NCBI RefSeq assembly: GCF_013373865.1
Contig: NC_050477.1
Coordinates: 868,001 to 932,000, forward strand
From: Monomorium pharaonis
Taxonomy: Eukaryota > Arthropoda > Insecta > Hymenoptera > Formicidae
Direction of reading: 5' to 3'
Length of the DNA: 64,000 nucleotides
Shown here: positions 48,854 to 62,225 of the stretch, in pieces
Numbering within the stretch: position 1 is the stretch's first letter
Layout of the letters: each line of letters starts with the position of its first letter
Program-made: the position numbers and the translations under genes
Notes under the pieces: model-generated
What the model was told of the DNA's origin: nothing
The model's input: the letters and a program-made list of their open reading frames with translations, nothing else
Database searches by the model: none

Positions 48854-51800
48854 TTTGTTTACATAATTATGATAAAAAAATGTGTTATATATGATTTTTT
48901 AATGTACTTTTCTTAATTTGCTCATACATACACATCACTAGATATATAAAATACAATCAATGCCTCAGAACACGACAAAAATTTACATTAATTTTCTAAA
49001 TGTTTTCCTGAAATAACTGGAAACAAAAAGTTAAGAGAATAAAAAATTGGAACGTCAGGGATGAAATAAAAATTTCTCGAACATACATATTTTCAAGGGA
49101 ACATACATATTTAATAATAATAAGACGCAAGAGACGTAAAAAAAATTAAGATTCGGGGAATTGTATAATAACGACGATAGATCCGCTCGTCTTATCGTGC
49201 GATAACGACGGTAGAAAAATTTCGGCGCGAGCGGCGTTATCATAAATTGAATATCCTTCATTCCATTCTCGTTCGCGCTCCACCAAGTTAGTAGTAGAAG
49301 TAGCAATCCGACTTTTGAATTAAAACGCCCATCGGGCGAGTATCTACCGTGTACGAGCGGACGACTTGCCCCCTTCCTATCGCTCAAACTCTCAGCGAAA
49401 GATATAAAAATTTAATTCCTCGCGCGGAGAATGACGTGCCGCCGGCGCCGCGAGCTTCTTTCAGAGATCCTCTCTGCTTTCTTTCATCTTTGCTCTCGCC
49501 ATACTTTTCCCCCGGTCACCCTCCTTTCCTTCTCTTCTCTCCCTCGCAGAGGATCTTACCCCGTCGTTCTCGGTTTCCACCCCTCCCCGTGTCCATCTAT
49601 TTTTTTAAGCTTCCCCGCGTCGAAAAAGTTTTTCCATTCTTTCGGTCGTTAACGGGACCGTTTAGGAAAATTTAACGTTTTGCTTGTGCTCGTTCCGGCC
49701 CGAGAGAATTTCGGGAAAAGAGCGTCGTGTACATAAATGCCATGTCGCGAAATTGGAAATATTGAAACAAAGTATCGTCACACAAGCGCATTGAACAAGG
49801 TTTTTCTAATATTTTTGTAAACTAGAGATTTACAAGCACACTTTTGCGTTATTTATGAGCGTTAAATTAATTATTTATATCTTCACGTATATATGTATTA
49901 AGGTATAATAAGTTGGCTGTTGTATTTTATTATGAAACACTTAATGGCGTGCACAACTTTTTGCACACTCCCGCATAGCTTCCGCGGCTTTAATTGATCC
50001 ATCTATCGCGATGCTCCTACTGCTTCCGTTCGCTCCGTTTTTGCACTCACTAATTTAGCTCCTAGTCTTCATTCCTGCAACGTACTGCCGTTGACTTTTG
50101 CGTGAATCGATGGTTTTGCGTTCCACATGCAGCACAAGTCAGCAAAGAAGCCTTACATGTCGGCGAAGACTTCAGTGTGTCGTTTATCTCGTCCGGTAAC
50201 GTCTCGTAAATGCAATTAACAGCGTTATCGATCGAAGATCAACTAGCTGAAGATGACTTCAACGTTATGTAACGAGAGTATATTTCCTTTGGAGGTTTTG
50301 CATATATGATGAGTAGCGTAGATAACAAGTTAGATCCTATAAATTACAATTAACTGAATGTAAAATTTTTCCATTTTCGAACAAACACAGTTATTCGTTC
50401 TACGATATTTCCTTCCTCGTCGATTTCGAAAGAAGAGAAGACAGAAACGAAAAGAGAGGAGAGAGAGAGGATCCCGCGAGAGGAGCAACCTCCGGTCGAT
50501 TTAATTCGATGAGATTCGATTTTTGCTGGAAGCGAACCGAGCTTTTGCACGGCGGGAAGCGCGCGCGGGCCTCGGAGGAGCGGTGAAAGATATCCCGGAT
50601 GCGTTGCTCTCCGGTAGGGTTTTGTAAGGAACAGGCAATCTCTGTCTACGCTAGATAACGCCGCCGGGGGTTGCCCGGGGACGTAGCTTTTCATCTTACT
50701 AAATCACCCCGCCGACTGCCATCCGCTCTATACCGTCGGCATCCGGTCGACCTGGTGTATTACCAGACTCAGACCTAAACAAGAAGGAACGCCCCCGTAG
50801 TTTGTCGCGGATGCTCGGAAGCATACGTTTCGCACGGCGAAACGATCGCGCCGCTTGATGGAAACGCGAAATTTGTTGAATGTCTCCTTTTTGGAATTTG
50901 ATAAACTGATCGGAAATTAGTTTGCGGTATCGAAGGAAAACTTTTCCGTCTTCTCTCTGTTCTCTTAGCTAATTGTAACAAAAAGTAGAGATGAACAATA
51001 AAAATATAGAGATATTATGTTGAAAATAAGATAACTATATGTATGTATAAATGTTAGCTATGAAAAACATAGAAAATGAGTTTTTCCTTAAATAAGTGCC
51101 TTTTCTCGTGTGTAATATAGTTGGCTGATTTTTTCTTTTAAAAAAATCTATTCGAAACAGCGTGTACTGTTTAAACTTTACTTAATGTTACACAAACTGA
51201 ATATAAAACAGTATAAAATATCGTGCTGTAGGATTTTTCGCGGGGCAAAAATTTCGCGCTTTTGACTTTCCTTTGCCAGTAATCCTATCGATCCGTGTAA
51301 TCTGTTCCTCGTTGCGCGAGGGAAAAGGGGAGTTTGCCCGTCGACTAGTGACATCACTGGGCCATACATCAAATCGTTATCAGCCCCGGTTTCTCCCTCT
51401 TTCATTCGATGGGGCGAGACGGAGAGAGAGAGAGAGACAGTTCGAAAAGAGATGGAAAAAGGGGGAAAGGAGATTGTGAAAAGATAGAGAGGAAAGAGAA
51501 AGAGGGAGCGAGGGAGGATGATGGACGAGGGAAAAGAGGTACGAGGGAAAATATGAGGTATGAGAGCACGAGATGATGGCAAGGGTGGCGCGGAAAGGGG
51601 CGGAACAAATCAAGAGAGGTGTTTTTTTTTTATCGTCTTGTGAGAAAGAATCAAGGAACGATCTTTTATCCTCGCGATGTGCGCGTCACGCTACGAGTTG
51701 ATGATGGGTCGTAATGAATTACCAGCGAGAGCGCTACGTTGAGAAACGTTTCGAAACGGCAAAATGCAACATCCGAGCAGCATGACAAATGTCGACGTTC

Positions 51801-52080
51801 TCGTTCGCTTAACTTTTGGAAAGTACGCGAAGTATGCAGACGACGTTAGACGCAATGACAATCGGGAAATATTTCTGGACGACAATGGGGAGCGTCTTGT
51901 AACTGCGTGGTTACGTTGCAAGATTTCCAAAGTACAGGCGCCACTCTAGTCGGTGGTATAATTTTATTGCGGCAGATCGAATCGGACGCCGGTCGTTGCA
52001 TCCGCCCCTACGGGTGTCAATCCACCCCGGGGCGAAAGTCGTGACAGAACGAGGAGAACGTAACGGCGCGTACGGAGAGA

Positions 52081-52083
<3 letters not shown>

Positions 52084-52129
<46 letters not shown>
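52084..52129. repeat. (GA)n microsatellite
   Basis: About 23 uninterrupted GA units; among the longest dinucleotide tracts in the window. Confidence 0.95.
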
Positions 52130-52132
<3 letters not shown>

Positions 52133-52398
52133 GCGAGAAAGGGAGAGCGGATGGAACGGAAACTGAAAGCGGGGGCGGTCGGTATCTGACGAGATAAGGG
52201 CGCAATCTCTGGCCTCCTTCCCTTTCCCGCGTGTCTCTTTCTATCTCCTTCTATCTCTCGTCCTTCATCATCCTCGCTCTCTACGTCTCTTCGGAGTGAG
52301 AGGTGGAAGAGCTTCCCCGCAGAAGGGGTTGAGAGCGAGATGGCACGGAGCGAGAGGGAGAAACAGGGACGCGAGGACGACAGAGGGGCGAGAGGGAG

Positions 52399-52400
52399 AG

Positions 52401-52432
<32 letters not shown>
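52399..52432. repeat. (GA)n microsatellite
   Basis: GA repeat about 270 bp from the previous tract. Confidence 0.9.
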
Positions 52433-53426
52433 ATGGTTGCCAGGCAACGACGAGAGGGGCGACCAGCAGTATAGATCGCTATCCGGCCACCTCCTCAGGG
52501 GCGGGTTGCGTGGGTGGAGGAGGTAAAACCCCCCTCAGCAAGATGGCTTTATTACCCTCCGTCGAGGACTCGCCGATGTCGCTGCAGTAACTTGGTCCTC
52601 GCTCTAGGAAATGACGCCAGAGTTAGTGCTTCTTGTATACAGATACGTGAACACACGTATCCCTTAAACGCTGTATCCGCGTTGTCCGCGCGGACGAATC
52701 TTTTGATTAATCTGCGAAACGCGCGCTTTGCCTTGCAACTTACTTTGCTATGCAACGTTAAAAAATGTCGTTGAATATAGTTTCTGAATGTAGGGACAGG
52801 GTCTTAGCGCAAATAACATAATTAGTCTTATGTAATTACAATTCAGAATGCGAGGTACTTTCCAATTTTAACAGATATCGCACATTTCAAGTTTCTATTC
52901 TATATCTTCCATAAATATCTCACTGGGCTAGTAAACAGACGCCCGGCTTCTGGTGGTAAATCGCGTTTGTGCGCGAGCACCGCGTCTCCGCGCTCGAGAC
53001 GTGAATTTCGCCGCGAGTATATCGTGGAAACATCGCTGAAATTTCGCTCGTCGCGGAACCGGCCCGCTTCGCCGTCGTCGCCGTTATTATTACAAGTGGA
53101 AACAGTTTCGCGGCAGAGCCGAGAGCAGACGAGAGACGGTTACAACTTTAATAAGTCCGCCTCGACTTTGCGGCAGCGGCGAGCCCGAGTAGTTTGCGCC
53201 GCATTGCCGCTTCAGAGGCTGCCCGGGCGCACCGCCGACGCATTCTCACGGCGGCGGCGAATTCCGCCAAGTCTCTCGGTACCGACTCACTCTCGGCAGC
53301 ACAACACCGGAGATGGAACCCCAGACGTAATTTCCGGTTTCGACGCGGCAGTCGCGCGTTAGCCGAACCAAAAGACGATCGCTCAGCGAGCGAGATAGCC
53401 CGAGATAACTCGCCCCCTTGTGGCTT

Positions 53427-53478
<52 letters not shown>

Positions 53479-53479
53479 G
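53427..53479. repeat. (CT)n microsatellite
   Basis: About 53 bp of CT repeat with one TTT interruption, at the edge of a CpG-rich patch. It has the opposite strand bias to the GA tracts about 1 kb upstream. Confidence 0.95.
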
Positions 53480-54422
53480 CCTTGCTCCTTGTGTTATTTC
53501 ACTTTACCTTCCTCGCGTATTTGCTTCCTCTCCCTTGCGCGCATCTCCCTTTCTCTCTCTACATTCAAAGTTTATCCCCTTGTTTTTCCTTCCACGCTCG
53601 TGAGCAATATATCGCTAATCTCCTTCGCGGCGATCGATGATAATATTGTGCAAGATGGATTTCGCAGTTCCTCAAGAACCGTTCAATGATACTCTCGGAT
53701 TAAATGGAAATTTCGAGATATGACGCTCCAAGTTTCAAATCTCAAAACTGAAATACTAATGACTCTAATTACATCGACGATATGTATATATATTTTCTCG
53801 ATTTTATCGACGACCGTTTGCAAGATTTCAATGCGTCACGTTGGAAAGAAAGAAAAGATTAGCTTTCATAAGTTTGCGTAATGTCTTTCTGAAACGCGCG
53901 CTCTCGAGAAGTCAATTTCACTTCGAGAATCTCCCTGAATGAAGAGTGCGCCGATATATCACGGGAGATGGAACGGATCGCGGGTCTAAATGGTCCAAGT
54001 CGTGAATACGTTTTTACTGTTAAGCATCCGCAGGGGCTTCGACGTATCGCCGGCGAGCGACCGCGGCCAACATCGCATCATGAATAATAAACGAAAGTAT
54101 CCGTCGTATATGATACATGACAACGGCGCCGCGAGTAAGGTCCCGTCGTGTAAATCCTTCGACCTTATACTCGGCCGCCATTTATTACGGATACATGTGG
54201 CCGTAGAAATTTCTGGCAGAGACCTAAACTGGATTATACCGCGGAGATCGGATGGCGATTGGATTAATCGTATATCCGTATTGCGAAAAAGTTGCACGCG
54301 GATTTGACCGACAATTCTCTCCCATCGTTGTTAATATTTTTATGTATAAATAAAAATATATATATGCAAAACTGATGTTTATTCGGTCAATTAATTTTAA
54401 AAGAGTTGAATTGTATCTATTA

Positions 54423-54610
54423 CACATTGTAGGTAATTGTAGGACAACGTAAACCTTGAAGAATTTTACTATACTTTTGACAAAATTTACTAAAACTTTG
54501 CTAAATTTTAGTAAATTTTATTAAAAGTATGGTAAAATTCTTCAAAGTTTACGTTGTCTCACAATTACCACGATTTTCAGGGTAATTTTTAAGAGAAAAT
54601 TCTCTCCGTG
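54423..54610. mobile_element. Tc1/mariner-type MITE, copy 1 (left end eroded)
   Basis: The right end reads ATTTTTAAGAGAAAATTCTC then TCCGTG and is followed by TA. The interior (GACAACGTAAACCTTGAAGA and its inverted partner) matches the element at 60043-60323. At the left, only CAC follows the TA before the interior motif, so about 28 bp of the left terminal repeat seem to be deleted. Confidence 0.75.
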
Positions 54611-57600
54611 TACTAACTTTTTCTCTCTCGAAGCAGCCTTTTGCAGAATTAAAAGATATTCAACTAAAAGATTCTAGCCTCTTTTATAATTTTATGCACT
54701 TGGCATCGTAGCATATTATAAGAAACGTTGGATTGGTTTATTAGCGGAGAGAGGGTAGCGGTGCGTAGTAAGGAAAAACTCACTTCACTTTCAGCGAGGT
54801 TTTATGAATTTTTATCTTCGGGTTCACGCGACATAGCGCGCTCGGTCGAAAGCTCACGTGAAATTTCCATTTTAGTGCGTTTCCCTTGTCGATTTGCGCT
54901 CGCGCAACAAAGGGGCGCGCGAGATAGAGAGCTCGTAAAAACAGACGGCGCCTTCCTCGCGGGAGTATAACTTCATCCCGGCGTAGAAGTGTGCTGCCAC
55001 GGCCATAGGCACAGGTTCGGGCTCGTTCGTAAAGCGCAGTTAAAGTTTTAAAGGGCAGTTAAATTTAAAGCGAGTTAAGCCCGAGCATTATGACGGCGCG
55101 TGCCAAGTGGAAAAGAAGGGCCGTCGAAGGGGGAGGGGGAGGGGGAGGAGAAGGTCGAAGCGGGAGATGATGGATGTTTAAATTTCGTAACGTAACCCCT
55201 TCGTCGAAAAGGGGGAAGGTTGCGAGCGCGAGCTCGCGCGAAAACGCCCGTCGATCGGTGGGCGGAGTGGGAAACTGCGATTTCGTCGAATAATTTTTTT
55301 TCCCCCCTAAACTTTTACTTCAATCACGTGAGAAAGGTCCATTGATGACGCACAAGCAGCAACATTTGTTTCTCTCCTTCTCCCTCTCTTTTCGTTTGGT
55401 TTGATCGCTGTGCAGAAATGTTACGGTATTTTTTATGATCTATTATAGACCGGTTACGGCGCAGTTACAGGTATTTTGCCGTTTCTCGCTGCGCTATCTC
55501 GCAATACATATCCGAGCATCTCGGAGAAAATTCTGACTCACTTTGTGATCGCCCGCCGTTGTTTGGGGGCCTCATTGTCTCGCATGCGCGAACGAACTCG
55601 GCCATTGACAGAATTCTCATGGGTATCGAGTACGTACGCGATGCTACAGTTGTCATAGCCGATTGGAGCATTGAAATGGTAAAGAGGGGACTCCGCAAAC
55701 AAGCGTCCCACAGCTATACGGACGAGCACGCCCGCCGACACGCGGAAGTAAACCCTCGCGGCACGTCTTGCATCACGTATCCTGTTCTTTTTTTTTTCTG
55801 TATTCTCCCGTACGACAACGACCGACGTCTCTTCTTCTTCGGATGCTCGCCTGTCGACACGCACAATGCACGCACTACGCAGCACTCGCAATCGGCATTC
55901 ATATCTATGCATAATTGCATCATGCTACCGGCATAAAAAAGAATTAATTTTAAAGCCAAAAGATTAAATTTGAATTAATTTTCGCAGCTTTGTGTAAGAA
56001 ATATTTTTTGCCGATCCTGCTTCTCACAAATGCTTGTTCCGCATGGTCGTTTTTATTTCACTGTTAGATTTATAACTGCCTCGTGAAAACGTAATTGATA
56101 ATATTGAGTTATATGCGAAATCGATTTTTCAGAATGGGAAAAAATCGTATATATAGGGTGCCACGATTTTCAACGATTAAACCGCCCTATCTTTCACCCC
56201 TTTTATGTAGCATATTGTGGTCGTCATGAAATGACTCGTATACTTGGAATATTTCACACGCGCTACAATCCCCCGTCCAGTCTCATCGCACCCTTGTAAA
56301 ATTTTTAAACTCTAAAAGGGCTACTGCCCGTCTTAAGTTACTTATTTATTAACCCATCAATTTGTTAGGGCCATTGTGTAGCCGCCCCGTCTCTCATCAA
56401 TCTCTCGTCTACTCACGTTGTGCGTGTGCATGTGTGTCCGGCGTCAAGTTTTTCTGTAAATTTATTTACATTTTAAATAAATCAATTTAGCAATCTGACG
56501 AATAATATTTTATCAAATAATTATTTAATGTTACAAATTTTTACATGCTTATGAAATTATGAAACATAATTGATAACAAATTTTTTAAGTGTTCTATCCA
56601 TTAAATTCGGTGGTTTTGAAACAATTAAAATTTTTAGGTAACAAAATTAATTTTTTCAATCTAAACTATTATTGTATCAAACTATTATTAGTTTTTTCTG
56701 GTTAATATATATTTTTATTAATTAAAATCGATTTTTTTATTGTTTCGTTGATAATCGTATAGTTATGGCAAAACGATGGAGAGCTTTAGTTCATTATCTA
56801 TTTAATGGAGCGAGAATGAAGTTGGAGCGATGCTCACTTCCCATGTCGGCGAACAAAGAAGAACGTCACCATAGAGGGTATCGTGTCACACTCGTAAAGT
56901 CCGCGACCAGTGAATGACCGTCGTCGATTAATCGCGGTCGTGTCAATCGAACTGTAAGTAAAATGCCAACAAGCACGGCATCACGGCACTCGCAGTCATT
57001 ATTGTTCGAAAGAGAGAGAAAGAGAGAGAGAGACCAGGAGAGAATGAAGAAGTACGTTGATGATCTCTTCGCCCGTTTTATAGAGATTCGAATTTATGCA
57101 GGTGCCCGATACGCGATGCCCGATTGTGAACGTGAATAAATTCTTTTCGGCGCGCGTGTGAGCGCGCATCTTAATTAAGACCGTGCCGCAATGAAAGACG
57201 TCCCTCTGCTCGTCCCTAAAAATTGTCCTAAGATACGCGTGAGACGTAAAAATATTCCGCCTTCTCGTAATTCAGCATGATTCAGCTTGTAGAAAATCAT
57301 TGGGCGAGAAATTCACACATGATAAATATTACACATAACATTCAATCGAACAAATATATTTACAATCTAATATATCTAAATTTGTAACTCGGCGCTGCGA
57401 GAGAAAAATACTTAAAAAGTATTTGTGGGATAAATTTATTTCGCAGAAATAAATCTTTATTCAAATGCGCCGAAATAAAACTTTATGCCTGACAAATAAA
57501 CCAATTAATATTTCACAGGCTATATTTTATTATTACAATCAAGTTTTTTTTATAATCAATAAATAGAAAATGTCACGAGCACACTTGCTTGCTGATATTT

Positions 57601-60042
57601 CAATTTTTTTCAGCGCATGTCTAACTTTTATTATTTATTACTTATCATTTATTATCTCCTATCGTTCTGTAATAATTTTTCTCGCGTCAATTATACTTGT
57701 AAAAAAAAAAAAAAAAATAGAACGTCCGAAAGCCGCGTTATCGCCGAATAAACCGGTTCTCGCGATCGGCGAATAAAGGTTATTCGCGTGAATAAGTACG
57801 GGGGGACATATCGAATTGTATTATACAAATTCTACACGCGGCGAGGGTAGCTTCCCGGCGCGCGAGTCCTACTGTACTACGGTAAACTTCGCCGGCTTGG
57901 CGATGGGTGTGCTTGTTTTATGTCGGCCAGATCAAATGGGATTTACGGAATTCGCTGCTGCTCCCCGTGCGCTAATAGCGTCGGCCTAACGCTCTGTTCT
58001 CAGGGTATTTACGTGACGTGCCCGGCTAATGCGTTCTAATGATGTTCTCTTACGACGCGCGCGCGCTTACGCATCATACGAATAACATCGTCGATAATTT
58101 ATGCCGAGGTCGGGCGCGGCGCGAAACAGCCGCCGTTTTTCTGTCTTTCGCCGCGCCGCGCCAGCGGCCCGTGTACAGCGCCTGCCGGAAATTAATATTT
58201 TCCCCCGACAATGCATCGGCGGCGTTAACGTCAAGATTGCATTCAGATCGCATCGCGCGATGCACCTCGATATCCCCGCTCGTTGCTAATGCAATTTGCA
58301 TCCCATTACGGGCGCGCTCTCGCGAAATCAAGACTGCCTCCTAATTATTCCTTGTTCCCTTCTCCTCTGGCGGAAGCACGTTTATCCATTACAATAATAA
58401 CGCAAGTGTGTGTTACGCTCGCAACAACCTGCTATTAACGACGCGACGAACGAGAGCAACCGGCCGGCCGGCCGGCCGGTTCGCCCCGCCGCCGGTTTTT
58501 GGCGATCGGCGTCTTGGCGATCGATTCGACGGATGAGCGGGACCGTTCGCGAATTTAATCGCCAAACAAATTAGGCCCGGTCACCGGTCGATGTCGGGCG
58601 CGAGGCGCAGCAGGTGATGCGCAGCGTCTCCTGAATAACCAATAAACTCGATCGACGAACGACGGAAATTAATATGCGCGACCGTGCGAGGCCGCATACA
58701 AGCTCAGTCTAGACTTTGTTGTGAGGAATCCGGTGTCTCTTTGCCCCCCTTCGCACGCAAAAGTAAAACGTCTATGTAATAATGTAGATATGGCTTTAAT
58801 TAATTTTATAATCAAATGCGCGCCCAGAGAGTAAAAACAAAAATTATAATTTACAGACGCAATTTCAAATAAGTCAAATTTTTGAATGAAATTGTATGTA
58901 AAAAAAAAAGGTAAAAAGATAACAAGGGTTTAGAGGTTTCAGTTTTCGTAGTGTATGAAAACTCCAGGCTAAATGCGCTGGACGCCGCCGTTTTCGAGCG
59001 ACTCGTTGCGATATCCGAGCGCGTAAGCTCGCATTGGCCATGCGTCTTGTCCATTCCTTTTTTTTTTCCTCTTTATGCCGGAAACAGATGGGCGCGCGAG
59101 CCCCAAGATCATTAGGAAGAGATTAGAGGTCCGAAGCCAATTAAAATTTTCGTGCCGGCCAACCGACTCTCGGCTCCGCGTCGTCGATGTGTGCGCGCGC
59201 GCGTGTAAGTACGTTAACGTAATTACGGGATTGCCACGAGGACGACACCGTCGATCACGTACGATAGTATCGATGTCCGCCGGGCCGAGGAATTACGATT
59301 TCTCGTATTTCGAACGCGGGAACGCGTTCGATTTCCATGCCCCTTCAGACGCTTCGCGTCCCCTCGCACGCGCGCGTGCGCCATCGCTGGCGACGCGGTG
59401 AAAATTAATGCAAACGCACGATTACAAGAAAGTCAAGGGGAGGAGGGAATTCCGTAATTTTTGCATCTGTCCTTTCCGTTGCAATCGACGTACCGATATG
59501 CGCATCGGTGCTTATTCCGTTAAAAAGAAATTTCTACGGGGAAAGAAATGCATTCTCCAACTAAATTTTTTTGAACAAAGGTCCTTGTTGGTCGAGATGT
59601 ATTCCCATCTCGAAGAATAACTGAAGCGATTTCTGCCATTCGAGGGCACGTCCGTAGTCGTGGTAGATCGCGGGGGGAGGTCCGCCACTTGTGAACTACG
59701 GCGGACGTTAAAAGGGCGCTTAGTTCAGGGGTTCGATGGGATGCTGGTTATTTAATCTTTAATCCCAACACACTCGAGGGTAACTCCGTCACCGATACCC
59801 CAGATTTGCGTGGTATCACGGCGCCCACCCCATGAAATCATTTTCTGGGGTCGCTGCTACCGACGACGTTGTGACCCCCCCCTCCCCGTGATCGATTCGT
59901 ATAGCATAACTCTAACTTTACTTTGTCGCCGGAGAGTAATGTCTAATAATATTTAAAATATCTAAATATAAATGTTAAAACGGAAAGGTATCTTACGCGA
60001 GACTTTCTGTCGATCAAGCGCAACAATATACAGTTTAATATA
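54611..60042. other. Gene-free DNA with CpG-rich patches
   Basis: Includes a (GGGGGA)n run at about 55123-55152, a GA tract at about 57010-57034, a poly-A at about 57704-57718, a CpG-rich block at about 57830-58560 and a CCGG tract at 58460-58479. No exon could be supported. Confidence 0.45.
58460..58479. repeat. (CCGG)5 self-complementary tract
   Basis: Five perfect CCGG units (20 bp), fully palindromic, inside a CpG-rich block. Confidence 0.9.
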
Positions 60043-60323
60043 CACGGAGAGAATTTTCTCTTAAAAATCGTGGTAATTGTGAGACAACGTAAACCTTGAA
60101 GAATTTTACCATACTTTTAACAAAATTTACTAAAATTTAGTAAAATTTTAATAAAATTGGACAAAGTTTTAGTAAATTTTGTTAGAAGTATAGTAAAATT
60201 CACAAAATTTTGCCAAATTTTATTAAAATTTTAGTAAATTTTGTTAAAAGTATAGTAAGGTTCACGTTGTCCCATAATTACCACGATTTTCATGGTAATT
60301 TTTAAGAGAAAATTCTTTCCGTG
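60043..60323. mobile_element. Tc1/mariner-type MITE, copy 2 (complete)
   Basis: A 281-bp element flanked by TA on both sides (60041-60042 and 60324-60325). Terminal inverted repeats begin CACGGAGAGAATTTTCTCTT (left) and CACGGAAAGAATTTTCTCTT (right, reading inward) and extend over 50 bp. The right arm has a 12-bp insertion. The interior is itself palindromic, built from AAATTTTAGTAAA-type units. It is non-coding. A TA target site with CACGG ends is consistent with a Tc1/mariner origin. Confidence 0.85.
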
Positions 60324-61851
60324 TACGAATAATTGTCGATATTTATTATCGCTATCGTCGATTGCAGAAGGCTTGCTTACCAATATTTTCTTCTACGCGA
60401 TTTAAATAATTTCGATTGAGTCAGAATTGAACGTGACAGATTGAAAAAGGAGTCCGATATCCATCGATCTTGGCGGTACGACCATTGGAACGATCCAGTG
60501 GTCCAGTTACGTGTGTTTTGTGCGCCCGTTTAAACGCGAGCAGCGAGTTTCACGTCTAGTAATTCTCAATGCTTGCCGCATGACTTAACGGATCTCTCGC
60601 GGCCGGTACATTTGTCTTCAAATCGCGATTAGTATACGAAATAATCTGCATACTCCCGACGAAGGAAGCCCGATCTAACCTTCGGGGGAGACGGGAGAGG
60701 TGGAGGGGAGTCGAAGTTACATAGCCAAATAACAGCTTGCTCCGAACCGTTCGGCAAGATATTATTAAAGATGAATTGCGAACTCGTAAATGACACGGGG
60801 ATATAATTACAAGATTTACGAGTTGCGCATTCCCTTCCTCTTTCGCGCTCTGTGATTATACTCCTTTCTTCCTGCAACGGAAGATTTACATTCGCACTAG
60901 ATTCACGCCCGCGTGAATTAATTCGGGCACGTCTAACGGCTGAATTCTGAGCTGCGAGTACGGTCAGCAATCGTTTCGCGGTCAATAATCTCACGGAATA
61001 AACAGCTCTCGTTAGCAATTCCGACAAGAGAAATCAAGCGATTGTGCGAGAATCTGTTAATTAAGGGTCGCGCGTTCGCCGCCGTGTTACGCACCTAACG
61101 ACCGCGTGTTTATTTGACGAAAGAGAGAGAGAGAGAGAGAGATAGCGATCGCGAATGCATAAGCTATGAAAAAAAAAAAACCGACAACGACAGAAATATA
61201 TGGAAGGATCCTTTATGATTATTGTAATTTCGAAAGCGCGCGCTCTTCCCACGTACAGGAACTTTTCGCGCGGTAATCCTCGCTGGTTAATTGGAATGGC
61301 GTAACACTCCGGCGCGACTGCACGACGACGTGAGAAAATGAAAGTGGTTCTTTTTTTTTCATTTCCAATTCACTGCGAACTTATATTTTCTATTTTTCGC
61401 AATTGGCAACGTTCTGCATATTGTACGCCGTCGAGTTTCGTCCGACGTGTTTTCGTCGCAACGGCTTGCCGTTCACAACGAATACTTTTTGCCGGTAACG
61501 AAACGTTTTGAATCCTCCTGGCGCCGTAACTTTGAGTCTTCCTCGGAACCATCGGGATTATCCCTCGTGTCGTGGCGTGAGACTCCCGCGAGTCGGTCCG
61601 CGAACTCCAGGACGCGGCCGCGTCAATATCGGATAATACAGGATAATAAGTATAATCGGATGTCTGATGGCTCGCGTAACGAAAGACGAGTAACATATTG
61701 TCCTGTTAGGGATCCCGTGTCAGAGAGGAGGATCTGGTACACTGGGGGTCGGGGCCGCCCCCGGTTTTCGCCGTCGTCGGGGTCTCCGCAGGACCCCCCC
61801 ATGGGAACATTTCACACCGGTAACCACCGCGAACCCCTCTTGCCTCCCCTT

Positions 61852-61856
61852 CCCTC

Positions 61857-61888
<32 letters not shown>
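61852..61888. repeat. (CT)n microsatellite
   Basis: CT repeat with one TTT interruption. Confidence 0.9.
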
Positions 61889-62183
61889 GCCCTGTCCCCG
61901 TTCTTACCGTCCCCGGCGACAGTCACCCCTCGTAGTTTTGGTTACGCAAAGTCGATTTAGTCGGGGATGGTTTGCTCGCTGATTTATAACGTATGGAGCT
62001 CGTGTGCATGCACTAAGTCACGCCTGAGGAGAATCGGGCTCCTCTCGGTCGTTCGCTATCGCTCCTCTCGCGAGGAGGTCAGAACGGCCCGTCGATGGAG
62101 GAGGCGCACTTATCGCGATGTACGAGCGCTCGGTACGGAAACCAGCCGGTGTCCTTATTCTTTTTTCCTTTTTATTTATATCG

Positions 62184-62184
<1 letters not shown>

Positions 62185-62222
<38 letters not shown>
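62185..62222. repeat. (AG)n microsatellite
   Basis: About nineteen uninterrupted AG units. Confidence 0.95.

Positions 62223-62225
<3 letters not shown>

Larger units (their letters stand above)
48854..54422. other. Gene-free DNA with CpG-rich patches and microsatellites
   Basis: Contains GA/CT tracts at 51419-51440, 52084-52129, 52399-52432 and 53427-53479, and CpG-rich patches at about 50520-50770 and 52960-53400. A 15-codon ORF with a good start context is at 52543-52590 (see findings). No gene is supported. Confidence 0.45.

Noticed and set aside
59700..59740. GGTTCGAT segment as a tRNA T-arm
   Set aside because: No matching acceptor, D or anticodon stems could be built around it. I found no tRNA in the window.
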